Origin: Anaerohalosphaeraceae bacterium
GTDB taxonomy: Bacteria; Planctomycetota; Phycisphaerae; Sedimentisphaerales; Anaerohalosphaeraceae
Assembly: GCA_030671565.1 (NCBI GenBank)
Contig: DAOVIC010000110.1
Location: 1 to 5,978, forward strand
DNA length: 5,978 nucleotides
Reading direction: 5' to 3'
Each line of letters begins with the position of its first letter. Within the stretch, counting starts at the first letter, position 1. Under the pieces are notes generated by a model. That model was not told where the DNA came from. It was given only the letters and a program-made list of their open reading frames with translations, and did no database searches. The position numbers and the translations under genes were made by a program. Positions 1-5,273 of this stretch are shown in pieces.

Positions 1-651
1 ATAATGGACATTAACAGCAGATATAACCTCATGCAGGTTATATCGGGCCAGAAAGAACTACGCGAAATTATCAACATCGCCCCTGCCGGCGTTGAGGTCA
101 TCTGCGGAGGTTCAGGAATAGAGGAACTCGCAAACATCAACCAGTTCCAAATGCAGAGACTCCTCGATGAACTCGACGAACTCGAAAACAACAACGACAT
201 GATCATCATCGACACAGGCGCAGGAATAAACAGCACCGTAATAAACTTCTGCACAGCCGCAGACAGCGTACTGGTCGTAACAACCCCGGAACCGTCCGCG
301 ATGACCGACGCATACGCCATGATAAAGGTCCTCGCCGCAAGAAATTTCGCCGGACGAATAAACCTCGTTGTAAACATGGCAAAGTCAATTGCAGAAGGCA
401 AACGGATTTACAGGCAGATCGCAGACGTCGCAATGAGATTCCTGAATTTACCAGTATACGAAGCCGGAGTCATTTGCAAAACTGATCAGGTAACAAACTC
501 CGTTCGCACAAGAAAACCTGTCGTCTTGAACTATCCGAAGGCAAAGGTAACCTCAGCGATTGCTGCTATGGCCGCAAGGCTTTCCAGGAACTCGCCGCAA
601 ATGCGAACAAAAGATAGCTTTTTCAAAAGAGTGGTTAATCGTTTTTTCTAA
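1..651 (+). CDS. flhG: FlhG/YlxH (MinD-like) flagellar-number ATPase, 3' part
   Basis: This is the C-terminal part of a MinD-family P-loop ATPase that, in flagellated bacteria, limits flagellum number and placement together with the GTPase FlhF. The frame is open to the left edge, so the true start and the Walker A motif (KGGVGKT) lie upstream; the ATG at 4 is internal. Counting from it, residues 6-20 match the family segment around RYNL..V..G, residues 35-44 read GGSGIEELAN, the Walker B-like strand IIIDTGAG is at 67-74, and TTPEPSAMTDAYAMIK at 93-108 is a hallmark of FlhG rather than cell-division MinD. VVNMAKS (122-128) is the later nucleotide-binding strand. The tail SFFKRVVNRFF (205-215) looks like a MinD-type amphipathic membrane-targeting helix. 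fliA downstream supports the flagellar role. Family is confident; roughly the first quarter to third is missing. Confidence 0.9.
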   Translation: MMDINSRYNLMQVISGQKELREIINIAPAGVEVICGGSGIEELANINQFQMQRLLDELDELENNNDMIIIDTGAGINSTVINFCTAADSVLVVTTPEPSAMTDAYAMIKVLAARNFAGRINLVVNMAKSIAEGKRIYRQIADVAMRFLNLPVYEAGVICKTDQVTNSVRTRKPVVLNYPKAKVTSAIAAMAARLSRNSPQMRTKDSFFKRVVNRFF

Positions 652-676
652 AGTAGGAACAGTATGCAACCGATAA
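649..676 (+). promoter_or_regulatory. Sigma-28 (FliA)-type promoter candidate upstream of fliA
   Basis: TAAAGT at 649-654, overlapping the flhG stop codon, is followed by ACCGATAA at 669-676. The known enterobacterial sigma-28 consensus is TAAA, about 15 bases, then GCCGATAA. Here the -35 is TAAA, the -10 matches 7 of 8, and the gap is 16 bases, one longer than consensus. Transcription would start near 682-686, inside the leader of fliA. Because fliA itself encodes the sigma factor, this would give positive autoregulation. The motif is visible; its use is inference. Confidence 0.5.
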
Positions 677-798
677 ACAGTAGCTTGGAAAAATACACGC
701 ATATTGCGATGCGAATTCCAAAGCTGCATTGGCGGACTGATTTATCGGACCCGAACCTAAGTTCGACAGTAAATATTGAAAAAACACGGAGGTTATGA
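664..798 (+). CDS. Possible 44-aa small ORF overlapping the upstream fliA ATG
   Basis: An ATG at 664 opens a frame of 44 codons that ends with TGA at 796-798, overlapping the ATG at 795 as ATGA and ending two bases before the preferred fliA start at 801. AGGA at 655-658 lies five bases before the ATG, a workable ribosome binding site. The predicted peptide starts MQPINSSLEKY and ends EKTRRL; it is polar and basic, has no membrane segment or motif I recognise, and its third codon positions lack the A/C preference of the flanking genes. The same bases hold a sigma-28-like -10 and a nested inverted repeat, either of which could explain this stretch without coding. If translated, it would couple to fliA; a chance frame of this length is quite possible. 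Confidence 0.22.
   Translation: MQPINSSLEKYTHIAMRIPKLHWRTDLSDPNLSSTVNIEKTRRL
670..748 (+). other. Nested inverted repeats: candidate structured RNA leader of fliA
   Basis: Three stems nest inside each other. The outer arms 670-680 (CCGATAAACAG) and 737-748 (CTGATTTATCGG) pair over 11 bp with one bulged A at 740. The middle arms 682-690 (AGCTTGGAA) and 716-725 (TTCCAAAGCT) pair over 9 bp with one bulged A at 720. The inner arms 698-702 (CGCAT) and 709-713 (ATGCG) close a six-base loop. Internal loops are 691-697/714-715 and a 726-736 side loop. A further small hairpin follows at 752-765 (CGAAC, loop CTAA, GTTCG). No T-run follows, so it is not an intrinsic terminator. I do not recognise a known riboswitch class. 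The fold was found by eye. Confidence 0.45.
788..792 (+). promoter_or_regulatory. Shine-Dalgarno site of fliA, favours start at 801
   Basis: GGAGG lies only two bases before the ATG at 795 but eight bases before the in-frame ATG at 801. Normal Shine-Dalgarno spacing is about five to nine bases, so the second ATG is the better start. AGGTT at 790-794 is complementary to AACCT at 754-758, so this site could be masked in the RNA. Confidence 0.75.
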
Positions 799-800
799 GT

Positions 801-1583
801 ATGAAAACGGCGCAAATAGAAAACATTCAACAGGTCTGGCAGGATTTCTTCGCCACCGGCAGTGAATATAACAGAAATCTCATCATGGAAAACTATCTGC
901 GCATCGTAAAGTACACCGCAGACAGAATTTACGCAAAGCTCCCCGACAAAGTCGAACTGGACGACCTCATCAGCGCCGGCATTTTCGGACTAATGGACGC
1001 CATAGATGCATTTGACCCGGAAAGAGGAGTAAAGTTTGAAACTTACTGCACGCCGCGTATCAGAGGCGCCATCCTCGACGAGTTAAGAAGCATGGACTGG
1101 GTACCACGTCTCGTCAGATCAAGGGCACACCAACTCGAAAACGCTCTCCAGACCCTCGAAGCACACCTCGGAAGGCTTCCAACGGACAGCGAAATTGCAA
1201 ATGAACTCGAACTGGACATGGACAATTTCAGAAAGCTCCAGAGAGATGCAACTGCAACGGGCCTGGTCTCGCTAAGCAACAAATTCACAGAGTCAGACGG
1301 AGACAAGGACGTTCGGGAAATAGACATCATAAAGGACCAGAAAAGCGAAAACCCGCTAATAGAAGCACAAAAACGAGACCTAAAGAACCTGCTCACAAAG
1401 GGACTGACAAGAGCAGAACGCCTCATCATTATACTCTATTACTACGAAGAGATGACAATGAAGGAGATCGGCGCAACTTTGGATCTCTCTGAATCAAGGG
1501 TCTCACAGATGCATTCCTCAATAATCGCACGCCTGAAGGCACAGATGGACGCAAGAAGGAAAGAATTCGCAGTGGCAAAATAA
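801..1583 (+). CDS. fliA: RNA polymerase sigma-28 factor, FliA/WhiG family
   Basis: A 260-residue sigma factor that directs RNA polymerase to late flagellar and chemotaxis promoters; FliA-family factors are usually held by the anti-sigma factor FlgM until the hook is complete. Region 2 spans about residues 28-109, with DLISAGIFGLMDAIDAFD (55-72), the -10-recognition segment FETYCTPRIRGAILDELR (79-96) and the family signature DWVPRLVRSRA (99-109). Region 3 follows at about 112-150 (LGRLPTDSEIANEL, 123-136). Region 4 lies at about 200-250, with its helix-turn-helix around KEIGATLDLSESRVSQ (221-236). Region 1.1 is absent, as expected for this group. The ATG at 795 would add two residues, but the GGAGG site fits 801 better. 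Motifs alone do not separate FliA from WhiG; flhG immediately upstream argues for the flagellar role. A sigma-28-like promoter ahead of the gene suggests autoregulation. Confidence 0.93.
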   Translation: MKTAQIENIQQVWQDFFATGSEYNRNLIMENYLRIVKYTADRIYAKLPDKVELDDLISAGIFGLMDAIDAFDPERGVKFETYCTPRIRGAILDELRSMDWVPRLVRSRAHQLENALQTLEAHLGRLPTDSEIANELELDMDNFRKLQRDATATGLVSLSNKFTESDGDKDVREIDIIKDQKSENPLIEAQKRDLKNLLTKGLTRAERLIIILYYYEEMTMKEIGATLDLSESRVSQMHSSIIARLKAQMDARRKEFAVAK

Positions 1584-1610
1584 ATAAACCGCCCATATAA
1601 AATAGTTCCC

Positions 1611-1625
1611 GATTCATCGTGAATC
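1611..1625 (+). repeat. Short perfect inverted repeat after fliA
   Basis: GATTCA (1611-1616) and TGAATC (1620-1625) form a 6-bp stem with a three-base TCG loop, 27 bases after the fliA stop. No T-run follows, so there is no support for intrinsic termination. It may be chance or a small 3' end hairpin. Confidence 0.25.
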
Positions 1626-1678
1626 CTAAATCTATTCTCTACTTTCTGCCACCTGCCATCTCGCCAAGCGACTCCCTC

Positions 1679-1707
1679 TTGACTTTTACGCCTCAACATG
1701 CTAGTCT
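1679..1707 (+). promoter_or_regulatory. Housekeeping-sigma promoter candidate for dapF
   Basis: TTGACT (1679-1684, 5 of 6 to the -35 consensus) is followed after 17 bases by TAGTCT (1702-1707), which keeps the first two and the last base of TATAAT. TG at 1699-1700 sits one base before the hexamer, as in an extended -10 element that can compensate for a weak hexamer. Transcription would start near 1714, giving a leader of about 30 bases. This would separate dapF transcription from the flagellar genes. Confidence 0.5.
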
Positions 1708-1743
1708 CTGGAGGATTATCACCCTTAATTATTGGGCAAAACG

Positions 1744-2622
1744 ATGGAATTTACAAAAATGCACGGCCTGGGCAATGACTATGTTTACGTCAATTGCTTT
1801 GAGGAAACAGTAGAAGACCCCGCATCGCTTGCGATCGCGGTCAGCGACCGACACACTGCCATCGGTTCAGACGGTCTCATCCTCATCTGCCCCTCCGATA
1901 CCGCTGATGTAAGAATGAGAATGTTCAACGCAGACGGATCAGAGGCACAGATGTGCGGCAACGGCATCAGATGCGTGGCAAAATACGCATACGACTACGG
2001 CCTGGCATACGCCGACGAAGGTTTTTCGGTCCCGGGCCAGACAACTTTCTCAAACTCCCTCCGCGTAGAAACACTGCGTGGAATCCTAACCCTGGGCCTC
2101 GTCATTGACGAAAACGACAAAGTAACAAGGGTCTGCGTAAACATGGGCCAGCCCATCCTCTCAGCCCCAGACATACCAATGGCCATAAACTCAAAAACCG
2201 TCATAAACGAACCGATCGCCATCGCCGACCAGCAGCTGGAAATGACATGCCTGTCGATGGGAAACCCCCACGCAGTATTTTTCTGCAACGATAACGTAAA
2301 CGACATAGACCTGACAAATATCGGCCCGCTCATCGAAAACCACGAATTATTCCCCGAAAGGGTAAACGCCCACTTCGTAAACATCCAAAGCCCCACAGAG
2401 ATCACAATGCGAACATGGGAAAGGGGAAGCGGAATAACCCTGGCCTGCGGAACAGGGGCATGCGCATGTGCAGTAGCAGGAGTACTGTCAGGAAGATGCC
2501 AGCGAGACGTCCTGGCCCACCTGCCGGGGGGAGACCTCGAACTATTCTGGTGCGAACAGGACAACTGCGTATACATGACGGGACCGGCAACGGAAGTATA
2601 CAAAGGAAAATGGCAAATATAA
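1744..2622 (+). CDS. dapF: Diaminopimelate epimerase
   Basis: DapF converts LL- to meso-diaminopimelate in the cytoplasm, the penultimate step of lysine synthesis and the source of the peptidoglycan cross-linking residue; it uses two cysteines as acid and base and no cofactor. The product is 292 residues, near the usual 270-290. It begins [13 protein letters not shown] as the family does (Asn11). [17 protein letters not shown] (61-77) holds catalytic Cys71, GNPHAV (173-178) holds His176, and [16 protein letters not shown] (225-240) holds Glu226 and catalytic Cys235. The usual GET triplet after ERGxG is changed to GIT (Ile231). An in-frame stop at 1726-1728 limits the start; TTG at 1732 is open, but ATG 1744 matches the family N terminus. 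No Shine-Dalgarno is near it: the GGAGG at 1710-1714 is 29 bases away. It probably has its own promoter. Confidence 0.96.
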   Translation: MEFTKMHGLGNDYVYVNCFEETVEDPASLAIAVSDRHTAIGSDGLILICPSDTADVRMRMFNADGSEAQMCGNGIRCVAKYAYDYGLAYADEGFSVPGQTTFSNSLRVETLRGILTLGLVIDENDKVTRVCVNMGQPILSAPDIPMAINSKTVINEPIAIADQQLEMTCLSMGNPHAVFFCNDNVNDIDLTNIGPLIENHELFPERVNAHFVNIQSPTEITMRTWERGSGITLACGTGACACAVAGVLSGRCQRDVLAHLPGGDLELFWCEQDNCVYMTGPATEVYKGKWQI

Positions 2623-2896
2623 AACCACTCCAACTGCAGCAAAAAAATACTCTCCTGCCGAAAAACATCAAAAATAAACTCAACCACCGACATCGGCAAA
2701 GATAGCACGGTTTTGCGAAAAGCAGTCCCCAGATGAAACCATAAACCCTTCCTACCAAAGCCTTTAACGAAAATCACCTACATGGCGAACCACCGGACCA
2801 ACAATAAAGGCTGCAATACGTCCTATTCCTGGGCCGGCCAAAAACAAGACTTTTTCAAACTTTCACAACAAAATACGGCCCAAACAGGTTTTTCGC
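2623..2896. other. Gene-free spacer between dapF and the rpsU promoter
   Basis: I find no credible gene here. The + strand is strongly A- and C-rich: in 2641-2700 I count 30 A, 17 C, 8 T and 5 G. Long-range inverted repeats are present: TGCCGA (2656-2661) with TCGGCA (2693-2698), and AGCCTTTA (2759-2766) with TAAAGGCT (2805-2812). Neither is followed by a T-run. A GC-rich stem at 2828-2888 is the only terminator-like structure. Confidence 0.6.
2828..2893 (+). terminator. Weak intrinsic terminator candidate after dapF
   Basis: CCTGGGCC (2828-2835) can pair with GGCCC (2877-2881) and AGG (2886-2888), leaving AAAC (2882-2885) as a bulge. TTTTT follows at 2889-2893. The loop of about 41 bases is much longer than normal, which weakens the call. 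Its place just before the rpsU promoter makes sense for ending read-through from dapF. Confidence 0.3.
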
Positions 2897-2924
2897 TTGA
2901 AGCCAGAGCCCTCTTCTGTAGAAT
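2897..2924 (+). promoter_or_regulatory. Promoter of rpsU
   Basis: TTGAAG (2897-2902, matching TTGA of the -35 consensus) and TAGAAT (2919-2924, 5 of 6 to TATAAT) are separated by 16 bases. Transcription would start near 2931, leaving a leader of about 55 bases before the rpsU ATG. Together with the strong terminator downstream this makes rpsU a single-gene unit. Confidence 0.6.
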
Positions 2925-2984
2925 GGTCATTTCTAGCAATATATAAGATACAAACACATAAACGGAACACAGAAAGGCAGTTAC

Positions 2985-3170
2985 ATGATTAAGGTTAGGG
3001 CACGGGCAGGCGAATCAGTCCAGCAGATGGTCAAGCGTTTTAAGAAAATGTGCGAGAAGGAAGGCCTGATCAGAGACATGAAGCGCAACAGCTTTTACGA
3101 AAAACCCTCCGAGATCAACAGAAGAAAAAGAAGAAAAGCTGCCCGCGCTGCAAGCTTTGGTCAGTTATAA
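2985..3170 (+). CDS. rpsU: 30S ribosomal protein S21
   Basis: S21 binds the 30S subunit near the 3' end of 16S rRNA and helps base-pairing with the messenger at initiation. The product is 61 residues and highly basic, typical of bS21 (about 55-75). Family segments are visible in order: the beta-strand start MIKVRARAGES (1-11), the helix VKRFKKMCEKEG (16-27), the segment LIRDMKRNSFYEKPSEINRRKRRKAAR (split here as 28-40 and 41-54), and a short tail. AAAGG at 2973-2977 lies seven bases before the ATG, a moderate ribosome binding site. Its own promoter and a strong terminator flank it. In many bacteria rpsU is linked to dnaG and rpoD; here it stands next to dapF and uvrB instead. Identification is secure. 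Confidence 0.96.
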   Translation: MIKVRARAGESVQQMVKRFKKMCEKEGLIRDMKRNSFYEKPSEINRRKRRKAARAASFGQL

Positions 3171-3187
3171 AATAAATTTACGTAAAC

Positions 3188-3226
3188 AAAGCCGGGCAAG
3201 AACAAAAAAAACTTGCCCGGCTTTTT
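3188..3226 (+). terminator. Strong intrinsic terminator of rpsU
   Basis: The arms 3188-3200 (AAAGCCGGGCAAG) and 3212-3224 (CTTGCCCGGCTTT) pair perfectly over 13 bp, with an 11-base, almost pure-A loop (3201-3211). A TTTTT run at 3222-3226 overlaps the base of the stem. It starts 18 bases after the rpsU stop. The minus strand would have only three T after the stem, so it is best read as one-way, ending rpsU. Confidence 0.95.
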
Positions 3227-3233
3227 CATGCGC

Positions 3234-3258
3234 AGTAAAAAGAAATTAGCATTTTACT
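3234..3258. repeat. AT-rich inverted repeat in the uvrB upstream region
   Basis: AGTAAAA (3234-3240) and TTTTACT (3252-3258) are perfect 7-bp inverted arms, 11 bases apart, ending 15 bases before the uvrB ATG. The repeat overlaps a weak promoter candidate, TTTTCA (3223-3228), 18 bases, TAGCAT (3247-3252). It could be an operator, a weak RNA hairpin or chance in AT-rich DNA. Confidence 0.35.
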
Positions 3259-3273
3259 TTTTGATTTATTTAT

Positions 3274-5250
3274 ATGGCACAGTTCAAATTACAAACTAAG
3301 TTCGAACCACGCGGCGATCAGCCGCAAGCCATAGAACGCCTTGCCAACAGCGTAGTAGACGGCAAACGTTTCCAGACACTCCTCGGAGTAACCGGAAGCG
3401 GAAAAACATTCACAATGGCCAACGTAATACAAAAGATCGGAAAACCGACACTCGTCATTTCCCACAACAAAACGCTCGCCGCCCAGCTCTACGAAGAGCT
3501 AAAGGAACTCTTCCCCCAAAACGCCGTCGAATACTTCGTAAGCTACTACGACTACTACCAGCCGGAGGCCTACATACCCCAGCGGGACATCTACATCGAA
3601 AAGGACGCCTCAAGAAACGACGACCTCGACCGCCTGAGACTATCGACTACAACAAGCCTTCTCTCACGCGACGACGTCATCATCGTTTCATCGGTCTCCT
3701 GCATATTCGGCCTCGGCTCACCCGAAGACTACCAGGCAAGCGTCATCGGAATACGCCTCGGAGATCGCATAGAACGAAACACCCTCCTCGGAAGATTCGC
3801 CGACCTCCAGTACAACCGAAACGACATCGATTTTGCAAGAGGAACCTTCAGGGTCAGAGGCGACGTCGTGGAACTTTGGCCGTCATACGAATCTTTCGGC
3901 ATAAGATTCGAATTCTTCGGAGACGAGATCGAACGCATCGCATACATAAACACCGTCTCAGGCGAAACACTCGCACAGGAAACCCAGGTCTTCATATACC
4001 CCGCAAAGCACTACATAATGCCAGCCGAAAAAACCGAACTCGCCGTCGAATCCATCGCAGAGGAACTTCAAACCCAGCTCATAAACCTGCGAAACCAGGG
4101 AAAACTGCTCGAGGCCCAAAGGCTACAGGCAAGAACAAAATACGACATGGAAATGATCCAGGAAGTAGGTTACTGCAGCGGCATCGAAAACTACGCCCGC
4201 CACATGGCCGGCCTGAAAAAAGGCTCAAGACCATACACACTGATAGACTACTTCCCAAAAGACTTCCTGCTCTTCATCGACGAATCGCACGTCACACTCC
4301 CGCAGCTGCGGGCAATGTACGCCGGCGACCAAAGCAGAAAATCCGTCCTCGTTGACCACGGATTCCGACTGCCAAGCGCAATGGACAACCGACCACTCCG
4401 TTTCGAAGAGTTCCAGGACACTTGGAAAAACGTAATTTTCCTCTCGGCAACCCCGGCACCATACGAAATTGAAAAAAGCGAAGGCGAAATAGTAGAACAG
4501 ATCATACGCCCAACAGGCCTCATCGACCCGCCGATCTTCATCCACAAGGCATCCGAACAGATCCAGCACCTAATGGGCGAGATCGAACAAAGAGTCGCCG
4601 CAAAAGAAAGAGTACTCGTAACCGCCCTGACAAAACGCCTCGCAGAGGACCTCGCATCCTTCCTCGCAAAAAAAGGATTCAAATGCCGCTACCTGCACAG
4701 CGACATTAAAACACTCGAACGGGTTGAGATCCTCCGCGACCTGAGAACCGGCGACTTCGACGTACTCGTAGGAATAAACCTCCTCCGGGAAGGACTGGAT
4801 CTGCCCGAAGTTTCACTCGTCGCAATACTCGACGCCGACAAAGAAGGCTTCCTCAGAAGCGAAACTTCGCTGATACAAACCATAGGAAGAACCGCAAGAA
4901 ACGTAAACGCAAAGGTAATCCTGTACGCCGACAAGATCACCAATTCCATGAAAAACGCCATTGACGAAACAAATCGCCGCCGTAAGATACAGTCCAAATA
5001 CAACGAAGAAAACAACATAACACCGCAGACAATTAAAAAAGCGATCGGATCGTCCCTGGCATCCGAACTAAAAGCAAGAAAAACCGCACAAGAAGCACTA
5101 AGCTTCACCGAAGACGAATACGACGCAACACAAATGGCTGCACAACTCGAAAAAGAAATGCTAAACGCCGCCAAAGAACTGGACTTCGAAAAAGCCGCGA
5201 CCCTAAGGGACCAGCTGAAAGAGCTGCAGGAAATGCCCAAACTAGGCTAA
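3274..5250 (+). CDS. uvrB: Excinuclease ABC subunit B
   Basis: UvrB is the damage-verifying helicase-like subunit of nucleotide excision repair: it is loaded on DNA by UvrA and then recruits the nuclease UvrC. The 658 residues are the usual full length. In order: Walker A GVTGSGKT (38-45, Lys44), the beta-hairpin region [16 protein letters not shown] (87-102) with the aromatic residues that insert between the strands, the UvrA-interaction domain at about 150-250, the DEAD-type box FIDESH (334-339), SATP (391-394), the helicase C domain at about 415-560 with QTIGRTARN (535-543), and a C-terminal UVR motif (about 625-653) that contacts UvrC. The start matches the family N terminus ([20 protein letters not shown]). 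The bases before ATG are T- and A-rich with no Shine-Dalgarno. It is insulated from rpsU by a terminator and is followed 23 bases later by nadC, so the two are probably co-transcribed. Confidence 0.98.
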   Translation: MAQFKLQTKFEPRGDQPQAIERLANSVVDGKRFQTLLGVTGSGKTFTMANVIQKIGKPTLVISHNKTLAAQLYEELKELFPQNAVEYFVSYYDYYQPEAYIPQRDIYIEKDASRNDDLDRLRLSTTTSLLSRDDVIIVSSVSCIFGLGSPEDYQASVIGIRLGDRIERNTLLGRFADLQYNRNDIDFARGTFRVRGDVVELWPSYESFGIRFEFFGDEIERIAYINTVSGETLAQETQVFIYPAKHYIMPAEKTELAVESIAEELQTQLINLRNQGKLLEAQRLQARTKYDMEMIQEVGYCSGIENYARHMAGLKKGSRPYTLIDYFPKDFLLFIDESHVTLPQLRAMYAGDQSRKSVLVDHGFRLPSAMDNRPLRFEEFQDTWKNVIFLSATPAPYEIEKSEGEIVEQIIRPTGLIDPPIFIHKASEQIQHLMGEIEQRVAAKERVLVTALTKRLAEDLASFLAKKGFKCRYLHSDIKTLERVEILRDLRTGDFDVLVGINLLREGLDLPEVSLVAILDADKEGFLRSETSLIQTIGRTARNVNAKVILYADKITNSMKNAIDETNRRRKIQSKYNEENNITPQTIKKAIGSSLASELKARKTAQEALSFTEDEYDATQMAAQLEKEMLNAAKELDFEKAATLRDQLKELQEMPKLG

Positions 5251-5273
5251 AAATCTTAAAACGGAAAGAGAAA

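Noticed and set aside
730..748. Sigma-54 promoter (TGGC ... GC) in the fliA leader
   Set aside because: TGGC at 730-733 is not followed by the required TTGC-type element at the fixed distance.
670..765. Known riboswitch, especially a c-di-GMP type, in the fliA leader
   Set aside because: A c-di-GMP sensor would make sense for motility, but I could not match the conserved GEMM core or any other class I know; only the general fold is reported.
1611..1625. Terminator of the flhG-fliA operon
   Set aside because: The 6-bp stem has no T-run after it and a minimal loop, so it is listed only as a repeat.
2415..2705. 96-codon + strand frame overlapping the end of dapF
   Set aside because: It is an out-of-frame shadow within dapF that runs into the A-rich spacer; the product is basic low-complexity sequence.
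1995..2777. 260-codon open frame on the minus strand across dapF and the following spacer
   Set aside because: It lies antisense to a clear dapF. The A/C-rich + strand avoids stop codons in reverse frames, and the translation is low-complexity with no family resemblance.
3876..4355. 159-codon + strand frame inside uvrB
   Set aside because: It is an out-of-frame shadow, extremely rich in Arg, His and Pro, with no motif or ribosome binding site.
4689..5240. 183-codon minus-strand frame inside uvrB
   Set aside because: It is Ser/Ala/Phe-rich as expected from the reverse complement of the biased uvrB codons; uvrB is unambiguous on the other strand.
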